A stretch of DNA of 64,000 bases from Hyphomicrobium sp. D-2 (GCF_029872155.1 NZ_JARXLA010000008.1:374501-438500); one strand, 5' to 3'. Positions 52,045 to 61,600 are shown, numbered from the stretch's first letter. Notes: a model not told the origin generated them from the letters alone. Program-made: numbers and translations.

Positions 52045-52500
52045 ATGAACGATCAGTTCGCCCGGCAAGCCCAGGACATGCTGGCGGCTGCCAAGGATGC
52101 CCGCATTCCCGAGAACGTAAAGGTTTTCGCGGAAGAGAGCGTTGCCAAGAGCCGCGATGCTTATGCCAAGCTCAGCGCCGCCACCCAGGACAACGTCAAG
52201 GCGGTCGAAGAGATCGTCCAGACCGCGCAGGCCGGCGCCAAGACCTTCAGCGAGAAGGTGATGCAGGCTGCCGCTGTTAATGTTGAAGCTGCCTTCGATG
52301 CGGCTGAGGCTATCGCCCGCGCCAAGACGCTGCCGGAAATTGCCCGTCTTCAGGCTGACTATCTGAAGCAGCAGTTTGCCGCCGCTTCTTCGCAGACGAA
52401 AGAGTTCTTCGAGCTGTCGAACAAAATCAGCCGTCAGACGCTTGAGAGCATGAATGCCGCCGCCACGAAGAGCTTCGAGCAGATCCGCAAGGTCGGCTGA
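52045..52500 (+). CDS. Phasin family protein
   Basis: A 151-residue all-helical protein with the phasin pattern: ARQAQDMLAAAKDARIPENVKVFAEESVAKSRDAYAKL, then Ala-rich amphipathic helices and DYLKQQFAAASSQTKEFFELSNKISRQTLE. Phasins coat polyhydroxyalkanoate granules, so the organism probably makes PHA, though no PHA synthase is in the window. The ATG at 52045 has GGAG about 9 bp upstream; the frame is open back to 51913 without family similarity. It is followed by a clear terminator. Confidence 0.9.
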   Translation: MNDQFARQAQDMLAAAKDARIPENVKVFAEESVAKSRDAYAKLSAATQDNVKAVEEIVQTAQAGAKTFSEKVMQAAAVNVEAAFDAAEAIARAKTLPEIARLQADYLKQQFAAASSQTKEFFELSNKISRQTLESMNAAATKSFEQIRKVG

Positions 52501-52546
52501 AGCTAGGTTTTCGCCAGGTTTTTGGTTGTGCGTCAGACATCGTATT

Positions 52547-52575
52547 AAGGCCGCGGAACAACTCGCGGCCTTTTT
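52547..52575 (+). terminator. Terminator after the phasin gene
   Basis: AAGGCCGCG and CGCGGCCTT form a perfect 9-bp stem around an 8-nt loop, followed by TTT. It starts about 47 bp after the phasin stop. Confidence 0.88.
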
Positions 52576-52664
52576 CGTGCCAGCCAGCCTCACTTTTGGC
52601 AAAACGCTCACCTAGCGTCGTGAATTGATGTAAGATCGCGTGGGTAAACAAAAAATAGTGCGTC

Positions 52665-53174
52665 ATGTTGGGTGAGAGTTCACACTGTACCATCCGTCCC
52701 GGGATGCCCTCGGACGCGAAAGCCCTGAGCGAGGTATTCAGCTCCAGCTGGACCAATGCCTACCTGGGCATCATCCCCCATTTCCATCTCGACGGTATGA
52801 TCCGTCGGCGTAATCCGGAGTGGTGGAGCGCTGCTATTCAGTCCGGAGCGCAGCTTCTGGTGTTGCAGGTCGCCAGCGTGATCGCGGGCTATGCGACCTT
52901 GGGGCCAGCGCGTGCCCGCAGCAATTTCGAAGGTGAAATTTTCGAGCTGTACCTGGCGCCGGAGTATCAGGGGCTGGGGTTTGGCGAGCGTCTGTTCGAA
53001 GCCTGCCGCCATGAACTCGATATCGGTAGCCTCAACGGGTTGATCGTCTGGGCACTGGCTGACAATGCGGCCGCCACCGATTTTTACTGGCGTCGCGGCG
53101 GCCGGCCGGTTGGCAACGCGTTCGAGCGCTACGGGCGGTCAAAGCTTAAAAAGATCGCCTTCGCCTGGGATTAG
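52665..53174 (+). CDS. GNAT family N-acetyltransferase
   Basis: A 169-residue GNAT-fold protein. IRPGMPSDAKALSEVFSSSWTNAYLGIIP is the N-terminal strand/helix, IAGYATLGPA the central strands, EIFELYLAPEYQGLGFGERLFEACRHEL the acetyl-CoA-binding motif A (Q/RxxGxG/A as QGLGFG), and LIVWALADNAAATDFYWRRGG motif B. The acceptor is unknown. It is a single gene between the phasin and dapB. Confidence 0.88.
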   Translation: MLGESSHCTIRPGMPSDAKALSEVFSSSWTNAYLGIIPHFHLDGMIRRRNPEWWSAAIQSGAQLLVLQVASVIAGYATLGPARARSNFEGEIFELYLAPEYQGLGFGERLFEACRHELDIGSLNGLIVWALADNAAATDFYWRRGGRPVGNAFERYGRSKLKKIAFAWD

Positions 53175-53342
53175 GCGCCGTCCGCCTGCCAGATTCGCCG
53201 TCTTTTGTTCGCCGCTAGGCGATCTTTTCCGGCCTAGCGGCAATCCACCCGAGGGGCAAACGTCCACGCAGCCTTCCTCATCCGGGTTTGTGTTGCTATA
53301 CCGCAGCGCATTCATAGCCGATTGAATGTCGAGGTTCCGATA

Positions 53343-54137
53343 ATGAAAGTCGCCGTTATGGGCGTTGCAGGACGCATGGGCCAGGAGCTTGTGCGTGCAG
53401 CGCACGCGGCTGGATGCACCATCGTCGCCGGCTTGGAGCGTGAAGGCTCGCCGGCAATCGGTGCTGATGTCGGCACGCTGGCGGGTCTGGAGCCGCTGGG
53501 CGTGGCCGTTTCCTCCGACGCGCTGGAGGGTATTGCCCGTTGTGAGGGCCTCCTCGATTTTACATCGCCCAAGTCCAGCGCCGAGTTTGCAGGTCTGGCC
53601 GCCAATGCCCGGGCCGTGCATGTGATCGGCACGACAGGTTTCACGGCCGAGGAAGAAGCGCAGATCGCAGCAGCGGCGCGCCATGCACCAATTATCAAGG
53701 CCGGCAACATGAGCCTTGGTGTAAATCTTCTGGTGGCCTTGACGCGACGTGTGGCCGAAGCGCTGGACGAGGACTTCGACATAGAAATCGTTGAGATGCA
53801 CCACCGTCACAAGGTTGACGCGCCCTCAGGCACCGCGCTGATGCTCGGTCAGGCAGCCGCAGACGGCCGCAACGTCGATTTGCAGGAAACTGCGGTGAAG
53901 TCCCGAGATGGACACACCGGCGCCCGCCGCCCGGGCGACATCGGCTTCGCTACGCTGCGTGGTGGCAGTGTGGTCGGCGAGCACAAGGTTATATTCGCCG
54001 GTGCGGGCGAGCGTATCGAACTCGGTCATATCGCGACTGACCGTTCGATCTTCGCGCGCGGCGCTGTGAAGGCGCTGCAGTGGGGCCGCGGTAAATCGCC
54101 GGGTCTTTATTCCATGTCGGATGTGTTGGGGCTGTGA
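53343..54137 (+). CDS. dapB: 4-hydroxy-tetrahydrodipicolinate reductase
   Basis: NAD(P)H-dependent reductase of the diaminopimelate/lysine pathway. From the ATG at 53343 it has 264 residues. The Rossmann motif [14 protein letters not shown] is at about 3-16 and [11 protein letters not shown] follows. The catalytic/substrate motif is [19 protein letters not shown] (His and Lys), and the C-terminus ends YSMSDVLGL. The frame is open 7 codons further upstream (53322). Its stop overlaps the GTG start of gpmA, so the two are coupled. asd (56.9 kb) and dapF (63 kb) are pathway partners. Confidence 0.96.
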   Translation: MKVAVMGVAGRMGQELVRAAHAAGCTIVAGLEREGSPAIGADVGTLAGLEPLGVAVSSDALEGIARCEGLLDFTSPKSSAEFAGLAANARAVHVIGTTGFTAEEEAQIAAAARHAPIIKAGNMSLGVNLLVALTRRVAEALDEDFDIEIVEMHHRHKVDAPSGTALMLGQAAADGRNVDLQETAVKSRDGHTGARRPGDIGFATLRGGSVVGEHKVIFAGAGERIELGHIATDRSIFARGAVKALQWGRGKSPGLYSMSDVLGL

Positions 54138-54832
54138 TCGTGGAAGTCAGTGCTCCGGAAGCCGCCGCCGATCAACGCACGGGCACGCTGGTGCTGGTGC
54201 GCCATGGTGAGAGTGAGTGGAACCGGCGAAATCTGTTCACGGGCTGGTGCAATCCGGACCTGACGGAGAAGGGCCTGATCGAAGCCCTTGTGGCGGGCCG
54301 GTTGCTACGCGCCGAAGGGCTGAAGTTCGACGTTTGCTACACCAGCCGGCTGCGGCGCGCACAGCGCACGCTGGATCTCATCCTTTCCGAAATGGGCGAG
54401 ACCGATCTGCCGATCCATTTCGAGGAAGCCTTGAACGAGCGCCACTACGGCGACCTGTGCGGCTTGAACAAGGACGAAGCGAAAGAGCGCTGGGGCGAAG
54501 AGCAGGTGCGCATCTGGCGGCGCAGCTATGACATTCCACCGCCCGGCGGTGAGAGCCTGAAGGACACCGAAGACCGTGTGATGCCATATTATCAGGATCA
54601 CGTCTGGCCGGATCTGAAGTCAGGCAAATCGGTGCTGCTGGTCGCGCACGGCAATTCGTTGCGGGCGCTGATCATGAACCTTGAGTAACTCTCGGGCGAA
54701 GAGATCCTGCGCCGCGAGCTGGCAACAGCCGCGCCCATAGTCTACCGGCTTGGCGCCGATGGCGTGCCGCTGGAACGCAAGGATCTGCTGCCAACGCGCA
54801 GCATGGATGCCCATCCGGAAGACATCGTCTGA
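54134..54832 (+). pseudogene. gpmA: Cofactor-dependent phosphoglycerate mutase, interrupted by a nonsense codon
   Basis: The N-terminal part is intact: [29 protein letters not shown] with the phosphohistidine RHG motif, the second catalytic region [42 protein letters not shown], and [15 protein letters not shown] with the second His. At 54686 codon 185 is TAA, but the frame continues LSGEEILRRELATAAPIVYRL to a TGA at 54830, the usual GpmA ending. TAA for CAA explains it. The enzyme interconverts 3- and 2-phosphoglycerate; loss would be serious unless an independent GpmI exists elsewhere. Either a recent nonsense mutation or a base-calling error. Confidence 0.88.
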
Positions 54833-54841
54833 GGCGCGCCG

Positions 54842-55435
54842 ATGGCCCTGCAGGAAATAGCCGACGCCGTCGAGGACAGCGGCAAGAAGGGGCGCGATCG
54901 CTGGATCGCGGTTTACATCGGCGTGCTTGCAGTTCTGCTGGCCGTTGCCGGTGTTGGCTCAGGCAACGCGATGAAAGACGCGATGGCCCGTAATATCGAG
55001 GCATCGAATACTTGGGCGTTCTTCCAGGCCAAGAATATCCGTCGCCATGAGCTACGGTTGCAGGTGGCGGAATTCGAAGCGATGCTTGCAGTGCAGCCGG
55101 ATATGCCTGCCGCCGCCCGCTCGATGATTACAGAAAAGATCGCCACCTACCGTAAAGACGACCAGCATCTGACGACTGATCCAGAGCGCGGCGAAGGCCT
55201 CGACGAGCTGTTCGTCAAGGGCAAGCAGCTTGAAGCCGAGCGGGACGTGGCCATGCAGCGGGATCCGTTCTTCGATTATGGCCGCGCGCTGCTGCAGATT
55301 GCCATCGTGCTGGCTTCGGTGGCGATCATCGCCGGCGGCAGCTCGCTTTTGGTTCTCAGCGGTGTCATTGCCGTGCTGGGCGCGGCCGCAACGCTCAATG
55401 GTTTCCTGCTGTTCTGGGTGCCGGCGTTCCTCTGA
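54842..55435 (+). CDS. DUF4337 family membrane protein
   Basis: A 197-residue protein with one membrane segment near the N-terminus (about 22-42, IAVYIGVLAVLLAVAGVGSG) and two at the C-terminus (about 148-168 and 172-195). Between them is a charged helical region with ARNIEASNTWAFFQAKNIRRHELRLQ, the DUF4337 hallmark. The function is unknown. It starts 10 bp after the reconstructed gpmA stop and so probably belongs to the dapB-gpmA unit. Confidence 0.85.
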   Translation: MALQEIADAVEDSGKKGRDRWIAVYIGVLAVLLAVAGVGSGNAMKDAMARNIEASNTWAFFQAKNIRRHELRLQVAEFEAMLAVQPDMPAAARSMITEKIATYRKDDQHLTTDPERGEGLDELFVKGKQLEAERDVAMQRDPFFDYGRALLQIAIVLASVAIIAGGSSLLVLSGVIAVLGAAATLNGFLLFWVPAFL

Positions 55436-55578
55436 AGCTCCCGCTGACCAGCACCTTTCAAGGTCGGCGCTTAAAGCGCGTCGGGTCCCATCCGAACCCA
55501 TCGCCTCTTGCCGCTCCGGGGCCGAGGGGATAGCACTACGCCACTTTTCTTCCCACCTCTCGCGGGGCTCAATCTCCC

Positions 55579-56691
55579 ATGGCCACTTTCAATCTGCTGC
55601 TTCTTCCTGGTGACGGCATCGGCGTCGAGACGATGGTCGAAGTTGAACGCATCATCGACTTCTTCAATCGCTCCGGGCGCGCCACGTTCAATACACAATC
55701 CGATCTCGTTGGCGGCGCTGCCTATGACGCCCACGGCGTGGCGATCACCGACGCCGCCATGGACAAAGCGCAGAAGGCCGACGCTGTAATCTTCGGCTCG
55801 GTTGGTGGGCCGAAGTGGGCGGACGTGCCCTATGCGGTGCGTCCGGAGGCGGGGCTGCTGCGGTTGCGCAAGGATCTGGGCCTGTTCGCCAACCTGCGCC
55901 CCGCGATCTGCTATCCGGCTCTGGCCGATGCTTCGTCGCTGAAGCGCGAGCTGGTCGAAGGCCTCGACATCATGATCGTGCGCGAGCTGACCGGCGGCGT
56001 TTATTTCTGCGAGCCGAAGGAAATTGTCACGCTGGAGAACGGCGAGAAGCGCGCCATCGACACGCAGATCTATACGACCAGCGAGATCGAGCGCATTGCC
56101 AAGGCGGCTTTCGATCTGGCCCGCAAGCGCGGCAACAAGGTGCACTCAGCTGAGAAGCACAACGTGATGCGCACGGGCGTGCTGTGGAAGGAAGTGGTCA
56201 CCGAGGTGCACCGCTCGTATGCGCCGGACGTGCAGCTTGAGCACATTCTGGCCGACAACTGCGCCATGCAACTTGTGCGCAACCCGAAGCAATTCGACGT
56301 CATCGTGACGGACAACCTGTTCGGCGACGTACTGTCCGACGAAGCGGCGATGGCCACCGGCTCGCTCGGCATGCTGCCGTCGGCGTCGCTGGGTGCGGTT
56401 GATGCGACCACCGGCAAGCGCAAGGCGCTGTATGAGCCGGTGCACGGCTCAGCGCCGGACATCGCGGGCAAGGGGCTTGCGAACCCGATCGCCACCATCG
56501 CCTCGTTCGGCATGGCGCTGCGCTACTCGTGCGACATGGGCGCGGAGGCCGATCTTGTCGATCAGGCCATCGCGGGTGTGCTGGCGGCGGGCTATCGCAC
56601 CGGCGACATCATGCAGTCGGGCATGAAACAGGTCGGCACCGCGGAAATGGGCGGCGCCATCCTGGATGAGCTGAAGAAGCTCGCAGGTTAA
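55579..56691 (+). CDS. leuB: 3-isopropylmalate dehydrogenase
   Basis: NAD-dependent oxidative decarboxylation of 3-isopropylmalate in leucine synthesis. The 370-residue length is normal. [15 protein letters not shown] is at about 5-19, the substrate motif [11 protein letters not shown]-type appears as [16 protein letters not shown], Lys/Tyr active-site residues sit in [19 protein letters not shown], and the dehydrogenase signature [33 protein letters not shown] is complete. The upstream 140 bp (55436-55578) are non-coding. leuC is far away at 41 kb. Confidence 0.97.
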   Translation: MATFNLLLLPGDGIGVETMVEVERIIDFFNRSGRATFNTQSDLVGGAAYDAHGVAITDAAMDKAQKADAVIFGSVGGPKWADVPYAVRPEAGLLRLRKDLGLFANLRPAICYPALADASSLKRELVEGLDIMIVRELTGGVYFCEPKEIVTLENGEKRAIDTQIYTTSEIERIAKAAFDLARKRGNKVHSAEKHNVMRTGVLWKEVVTEVHRSYAPDVQLEHILADNCAMQLVRNPKQFDVIVTDNLFGDVLSDEAAMATGSLGMLPSASLGAVDATTGKRKALYEPVHGSAPDIAGKGLANPIATIASFGMALRYSCDMGAEADLVDQAIAGVLAAGYRTGDIMQSGMKQVGTAEMGGAILDELKKLAG

Positions 56692-56945
56692 TCCGCCGAG
56701 GCTGACAGCTTAGCCGACGGACAAGATGGGCGGCGTGGAGCTGGTGCTCCGCGCCGCTTTTCTTTCGGCTTTGTGTGTCTCGCGGGGCATCAGAGCACGC
56801 AAGCTGATTAGCCCCCCGAAAGCCCTGCAACTACGCGGTTTAAGCGCGCTCCGACGGGAGTACCCCTTGCGCGCGAGGCCGTCCGCGCGTAAGTGACCCG
56901 CACACGCGGCATGTTCCGCGGGCTGCTTGAAAATCGGGTCAGAAA

Positions 56946-57974
56946 ATGGGTTACAAGGTCGCCGTAGTTGGCGCCACGGGCAACGTGGGCCGCGAAATGA
57001 TGAACGTACTCGCCGAGCGCGAGTTTCCGGCGGACGAAGTGTACGCCGTCGCCTCTCGCCGTTCGCTCGGCACCGAGGTATCGTTCGGCGATAAAACCCT
57101 GAAATGCCATGATATTGAGCAGTTCGACTTTTCGAAGGTCGACTTCTGTCTGATGTCGGCTGGCTCCAGCGTTGCGAAGGAATGGGGTCCGAAGATCGCG
57201 GCCACCGGCTGCATCGTCATCGATAACTCATCCTACTGGCGTTACGACCAGGACGTTCCGCTGATCGTGCCGGAGGTGAACGCAGACGCGGTTGCCGGCT
57301 ACACGAAGAAGAACATCATTGCCAATCCGAACTGCTCCACCGCTCAGCTCGTGGTGGCGCTGAAGCCGCTGCACGATGCAGCCACCATCAAGCGCGTTGT
57401 CGTCGCGACCTACCAGTCGGTTTCCGGCGCGGGCAAGGAGGCGATGGACGAGCTGTGGCAGCAGACCAAGGGCATGTATGTGCCGGGCGCTGAGGTCGAG
57501 GCCAAGAAGTTCACCAAGCAGATCGCCTTCAACTGCATTCCTCACATCGACGTCTTCATGGAGGACGGTTACACGAAGGAGGAATGGAAGATGCTGGCCG
57601 AGACGAAGAAGATTCTCGACCCGAAGATCAAGCTGACCGCCACCTGCGTGCGCGTGCCGGTCTTCGTCGGCCACTCCGAAGCCGTGACGATCGAGTTCGA
57701 AAAGCCGATCTCGGCTGAGGAAGCCCGCGCCATTCTGCGTGAGGCTCCGGGCATCATGGTGGTCGACAAGCGCGAGCCTGGCGGCTACGTGACGCCGGTT
57801 GAGGCAGCGGGTGAGTTTGCAACCTACGTGTCGCGCATCCGCGAGGACGCAACGGTTGAGAACGGCCTGCAGCTCTGGATCGTTTCGGACAACCTGCTGA
57901 AGGGCGCAGCACTCAACACGGTGCAGATCGCCGAGACGATCATCAACCGCCGTCTGCTGCCGAACGCGGCGTAA
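56946..57974 (+). CDS. asd: Aspartate-semialdehyde dehydrogenase
   Basis: Reduces aspartyl phosphate to aspartate semialdehyde for lysine, threonine and methionine synthesis. The 342 residues open with VAVVGATGNVGREMMNVL (NADP Rossmann), the catalytic cysteine is in NPNCSTAQLVVALKPLHDAA (about 130), and the conserved YQSVSGAGKEAMDEL, AFNCIPHIDVF and CVRVPVFVGHSEAVTIEFEKP follow. The 254-bp gap upstream after leuB shows no recognised riboswitch or terminator. A hairpin terminator follows. Confidence 0.97.
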   Translation: MGYKVAVVGATGNVGREMMNVLAEREFPADEVYAVASRRSLGTEVSFGDKTLKCHDIEQFDFSKVDFCLMSAGSSVAKEWGPKIAATGCIVIDNSSYWRYDQDVPLIVPEVNADAVAGYTKKNIIANPNCSTAQLVVALKPLHDAATIKRVVVATYQSVSGAGKEAMDELWQQTKGMYVPGAEVEAKKFTKQIAFNCIPHIDVFMEDGYTKEEWKMLAETKKILDPKIKLTATCVRVPVFVGHSEAVTIEFEKPISAEEARAILREAPGIMVVDKREPGGYVTPVEAAGEFATYVSRIREDATVENGLQLWIVSDNLLKGAALNTVQIAETIINRRLLPNAA

Positions 57975-58013
57975 GGCTGGCTCTCGATCTCTGATCGGGG
58001 ACCACAGAATTTG

Positions 58014-58046
58014 AAAGCTCGCTTCCAGTTGGAGGCGAGCTTTTTT
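58014..58046 (+). terminator. Terminator after asd
   Basis: AAAGCTCGC and GCGAGCTTT arms, with an inner TTCCA/TGGAG pairing, are followed by TTTT; 40 bp past the asd stop. Confidence 0.88.
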
Positions 58047-58171
58047 GTGTCTGGCGTGAAATGAGCGCCGGCAGTAAATGGCCGCGCAGTTTGCGCGTGT
58101 CCGAAAGCGCGCACTGCGGTGTGGCGATGCGCGTTGGGAGCTAGCGAAGGTTTGAGGCGGCCGCGTTCGGC

Positions 58172-58678
58172 CTACTTCTTCGCGCGGCGCTTAGTTGCTG
58201 TCGCAGGCTTGGCTGCCGGTTGCTGCTCTGCTTCTTCACCCGTTAGCGCTGCAACGATCTGGCTGAGATCCTGCAGGAAACGGTCGCGCTGGGCCGCGGG
58301 CAGCACGGCCAGTAGTTTGTCGTCAGCGCGTTTGGCCAAGGGATCGGTACCCTTGAGGGCTTTCCAGCCGGCGTCAGTCAGTTTCACAGCGTATGCCCGC
58401 GCATCTTCCCGCGTGCGACGGCGCTGTAACAGACCCTTCTTGAGCATGCGCCGGACAATGTCAGCGAGCGTCGACCGATCAACGCCAGTCTTCTCGACGA
58501 GAAGGGTCTGGCTAACGCCTTCATTCTGCGAGACCGCGACCAGCACAGCATACTGACGTGGCGTCAGATCGCTTTCGCCGATCTCTTCCTGGAATATGTC
58601 GCTAGCGCATTGACCGGCGCGATGTAGCAAATGAATAGGAGATCGCTCCAGCCGTACCACTGCCATGTCGTGCCCCAC
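58172..58678 (-). CDS. MarR-family transcriptional regulator
   Basis: A 168-residue winged-HTH protein: LTPRQYAVLVAVSQNEGVSQTLLVEKTGVDRSTLADIVRRMLKKGLLQRRRTREDARAYAVKLTDAGW covers the DNA-binding domain and wing with the D-x-R-x-x-x-V-x-LT pattern. The C-terminal 25 residues are basic and Ala-rich (AAKPATATKRRAKK), an unusual tail for MarR. The ligand and targets are unknown. The ATG at codon 5 (58666) is an alternative start. It is convergent with asd. Confidence 0.88.
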   Translation of the reverse strand: MGHDMAVVRLERSPIHLLHRAGQCASDIFQEEIGESDLTPRQYAVLVAVSQNEGVSQTLLVEKTGVDRSTLADIVRRMLKKGLLQRRRTREDARAYAVKLTDAGWKALKGTDPLAKRADDKLLAVLPAAQRDRFLQDLSQIVAALTGEEAEQQPAAKPATATKRRAKK

Positions 58679-58910
58679 CGAATTTTATGTGTTTGGCCAA
58701 AGCTGAGCACTTGTGACGTGGCCCCCATCAGGCAGCCACTTCACCCCCCTCGCTCACCTTTGCCTTTGAGGAATAGGTTGCGGTTCGAAAAGGAGAAAAT
58801 ACCAGAATGTCGCGCGCGTCCAGAGCAAAAGACGGTGGCGAGGTAAACATAAATCAAGAAGTCATCCGATGGCAGATAGTCATCATGCAGAATATCGGTT
58901 GGCGGCCGCA

Positions 58911-59507
58911 CTAATTCGATGGTGCTTCATGCGCCTTCAACAGGCCTAGTTGTGCGACCGCGAAGATCATTGTTAGCGGCATAATTGCGAACACTTTGAA
59001 GCTGACCCATGTGTCCGTGGAAACAGTGCGCCAGACAATTTCGTTGAGCAGCGCGAGGCATGTGAAGAAACACGCCCAGCGAAACGTCAGCTTGCGCCAG
59101 CCTTCTTCGGTGAGACGAAATACCTCGCCAAATACGATCTTGAGCAAGGAGTGGCCGGCAAGGAGGCCACCGAATAGCGCGGCCGCGAACAGCCCGTTGA
59201 CGATTGTGGGCTTCAGTTTGATGAAATGATCGTCCTGCAGCCAGACGGTGAGTCCGCCAAATACGAGGACGAAAGCGCCCGTAATAAGTGGCATCGGGGG
59301 GATGCGCCCGAAGAGAATGCGGGAAGCGATCAGTGAGATGACGGTGGCGCCCATGAACAGACCGGTGCCCCAGTAAATGCCGGCGCGAGCATTTACGAGG
59401 AAGAACACGGCCAGCGGGCCGACCTCAACAATCAGCTTCAGAAGCTGGCCGCGCAGATCAGGCGTTGGTTCGCCGGCCTCGGTCTTGGATGCTGCTTCAT
59501 CGGCCAT
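58911..59507 (-). CDS. Septation protein A/intermembrane YciB family, first tandem copy
   Basis: About 198 residues with five membrane segments. The family pattern is clear in LLKLIVEVGPLAVFFLVNARAGIYWGTGLFM, LQDDHFIKLKPTIVNGLFAAALFGGLLAG and LTEEGWRKLTFRWACFFTCLALLNEIVWRTVSTDTWVSFKVFAIMPLTMIFAVAQ. YciB (IspZ) is an inner-membrane protein linked to cell-division and envelope integrity. The ATG at 59507 gives the usual size. It lies downstream of a second, divergent paralogue and of ftsY, and is the last gene of that unit. Confidence 0.88.
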   Translation of the reverse strand: MADEAASKTEAGEPTPDLRGQLLKLIVEVGPLAVFFLVNARAGIYWGTGLFMGATVISLIASRILFGRIPPMPLITGAFVLVFGGLTVWLQDDHFIKLKPTIVNGLFAAALFGGLLAGHSLLKIVFGEVFRLTEEGWRKLTFRWACFFTCLALLNEIVWRTVSTDTWVSFKVFAIMPLTMIFAVAQLGLLKAHEAPSN

Positions 59508-59603
59508 GCCACCACCACTCCCTGGATCCGTTCGCTCGCCTATCAAGCGGCAAATTTATAGCTGTGCAATCGTACGTCAGTCGCCGCGTATTGCTCAGGA
59601 CGA

Positions 59604-60293
59604 TCAATTCCCGCTGGCTGCACGCTTGACGCCATTGTTCGATGGTTCAGCCTGAGCGGCAGCATCGGTGCCGAGGTGATCGTCAGGCAGCCGGAAGCGT
59701 TGCATCACGCGCGTCAGATACCATGCGTAAAGCCCCGACAGCGGCATGATGATCGCCACCTTGAAGGCGATCCAGATGCCAACGCCGTCCATCTGCAGCC
59801 CGAGAAAATTATAAACTTCGTGGTCATGGAACGACAGCCGCACCGCCTCGTTGGCGATAGCGGTGAACACAAAGAACCAGGCGAAGCTCCAGGTGAAGCG
59901 GTTCCAGCCTTCCTCTGTGTAATGGAATGTCTTCTCGAACACGTATTTGAAGAAATTCCGGTTGAGCCACAACCCACCGAACAGGAACACCGCGAACATC
60001 AGGTTGAAGATCGTCACCTTGATCTGCACCCACATGGCGTCGCCGGTAATGATCGTCAGCGCGCCAAACACCATCGTTACCGATGAGGCGATCAGGGGAA
60101 AGATCGGCAGCCGGCGCAGCACGATCAGCATCGCCGCGATGGCGACGACGGTTGAGATGATCAACGCCCACGTGCCGGCAGTGATGCCGTACATCGCGTT
60201 GACGACAAACATCAGGACCAGCGGGCCGAACTCGCTGAGGATGTTCACCGTCTGCTCGGCGTTGAAAGGCATCAGTCGCTTAAGCGCGCTCAT
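59604..60293 (-). CDS. YciB-family membrane protein, second tandem copy
   Basis: 229 residues with the same fold as its neighbour: LSEFGPLVLMFVVNAMYGITAGTWALI, VQIKVTIFNLMFAVFLFGGLWLN, YTEEGWNRFTWSFAWFFVFTAIANEAVRL. Compared with copy 1 it has an extra stretch (SFHDHEVYNFLGLQMDGVGI) before the last helix and a polar C-terminal tail of about 30 residues. It sits between copy 1 and ftsY. The two copies share only part of their sequence, so the duplication is old. Which one is the orthologue of IspZ from ftsY operons is open. Confidence 0.86.
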   Translation of the reverse strand: MSALKRLMPFNAEQTVNILSEFGPLVLMFVVNAMYGITAGTWALIISTVVAIAAMLIVLRRLPIFPLIASSVTMVFGALTIITGDAMWVQIKVTIFNLMFAVFLFGGLWLNRNFFKYVFEKTFHYTEEGWNRFTWSFAWFFVFTAIANEAVRLSFHDHEVYNFLGLQMDGVGIWIAFKVAIIMPLSGLYAWYLTRVMQRFRLPDDHLGTDAAAQAEPSNNGVKRAASGN

Positions 60294-60394
60294 GTAGCCA
60301 GCGTCATCCTTGTTGCTTGAGATTGTGGTGCGCCCAATTCCAGGCCAGTTATCTAGGTTGTGAGAGCCAGCGAAGCCAGTGCTCAGCCCAGGGT

Positions 60395-61600
60395 TTAATC
60401 GTTTCCTGCAATCGCTCGGGCGAATTCACCGGCATCGAAGGGTTGGAGATCGTTAACACCCTCTCCCACACCGATGGCGTGGACCGGCAGCGCATGCTTG
60501 GCGGAGATGGCGACCAGAATGCCGCCACGTGCGGTTCCGTCCAGCTTGGTCATGATAAGGCCCGTCACTTCTGCCCGTTGCCGGAAAACGTCCACCTGCG
60601 ACATGGCGTTTTGTCCCGTCGTGGCGTCCAGCACCAAGAGAACATCGTGCGGTGCACTATCGTCGAGCTTGCGGACGACGCGAACGACTTTGGACAATTC
60701 ATCCATAAGCCCTTCCTTGTTCTGGAGGCGGCCGGCGGTGTCGACCAGCAGAACGTCGACGCCCTCCTGCCCAGCCCGGGCCAGCGCGTCATAGACGAGC
60801 CCGGCAGCATCGGCACCGACGGCACCGGATATCACCGTGGTGCCTGTGCGTTCGCCCCAGACTTTGAGCTGGTCGATTGCTGCGGCGCGGAATGTGTCGG
60901 CGGCAGCCAGCATCACGGATTTGCCCTCAGCGCGGAACTTCGATGACAGCTTGCCGATGGTGGTGGTCTTGCCGGTGCCGTTCACGCCCACCATCAGCAC
61001 CACATGCGGCTTATGCGTGGCATCGATCACCAGCGGCTTTGCAACCGGGGTGAGAACCCGCGCAACTTCAGCCTGGAGCACGGAGCGCACATCATCAGCG
61101 CTGATGCCCTTTTCATAGCGGCCCTTGCGCAGGGTCTCGATGATGTTTTCAGCGGTGCCGACGCCAAGATCAGCCTCGATCAGCACGTCTTCCAGCTCTT
61201 CAAGCGTTGCCGCTTCCAGCTTCTTGCGCGTGAAGATGCCGGTGATGCCGTCGGAAAGCTTGGCCGACGTTTTGCCCAGGCCCTGCTTAAGGCGCGAGAA
61301 CCAACCGCCCTTCGCAGGAGCTTCGTCGATCTCAGCCTGCGGTTCGGATGGTGAGACGGCAGGCTGTAGAGGCTCCGCAGCTATCGGAGCGTCGACCGCG
61401 GATGCAGGAGCCGCAATTTCGCTAGCTGCCGTTTCTTCCAACGGCGCAGCGACCTGCTCAGCGCTCAGCGGCTGCTGCTCATGGGCCGCGTAAGTTTCCT
61501 GCTGGCGTGCGCTGTCTTCTGCCGCGTCCTGGGACGCAGCAGGCTCGTCGGAGCGCTTGCCCCACAGCCGACCAAATACGCCGCGTGTCTTGCCGCTCAC
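60395..61600 (-). CDS. ftsY: Signal recognition particle receptor FtsY
   Basis: GTPase receptor for SRP at the membrane. 401 residues: an acidic, Ala/Glu-rich N-terminal A domain of about 90 residues, then the N domain (GWFSRLKQGLGKTSAKLSDGI) and the G domain with P-loop GVNGTGKTTTIGKLS, DTFRAAAIDQL, DTAGRLQNKEGLMDEL and TKLDGTARGGILVAIS, ending GVGEGVNDLQPFDAGEFARAI. It overlaps the mtaB stop by 4 bp and is followed by the tandem yciB genes, the usual Rhizobiales order apart from the duplication. Confidence 0.96.
   Translation of the reverse strand: MSGKTRGVFGRLWGKRSDEPAASQDAAEDSARQQETYAAHEQQPLSAEQVAAPLEETAASEIAAPASAVDAPIAAEPLQPAVSPSEPQAEIDEAPAKGGWFSRLKQGLGKTSAKLSDGITGIFTRKKLEAATLEELEDVLIEADLGVGTAENIIETLRKGRYEKGISADDVRSVLQAEVARVLTPVAKPLVIDATHKPHVVLMVGVNGTGKTTTIGKLSSKFRAEGKSVMLAAADTFRAAAIDQLKVWGERTGTTVISGAVGADAAGLVYDALARAGQEGVDVLLVDTAGRLQNKEGLMDELSKVVRVVRKLDDSAPHDVLLVLDATTGQNAMSQVDVFRQRAEVTGLIMTKLDGTARGGILVAISAKHALPVHAIGVGEGVNDLQPFDAGEFARAIAGND

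Noticed and set aside
60317-60946. Plus-strand frame over ftsY
   Set aside because: Antisense to the FtsY G domain; no independent support.
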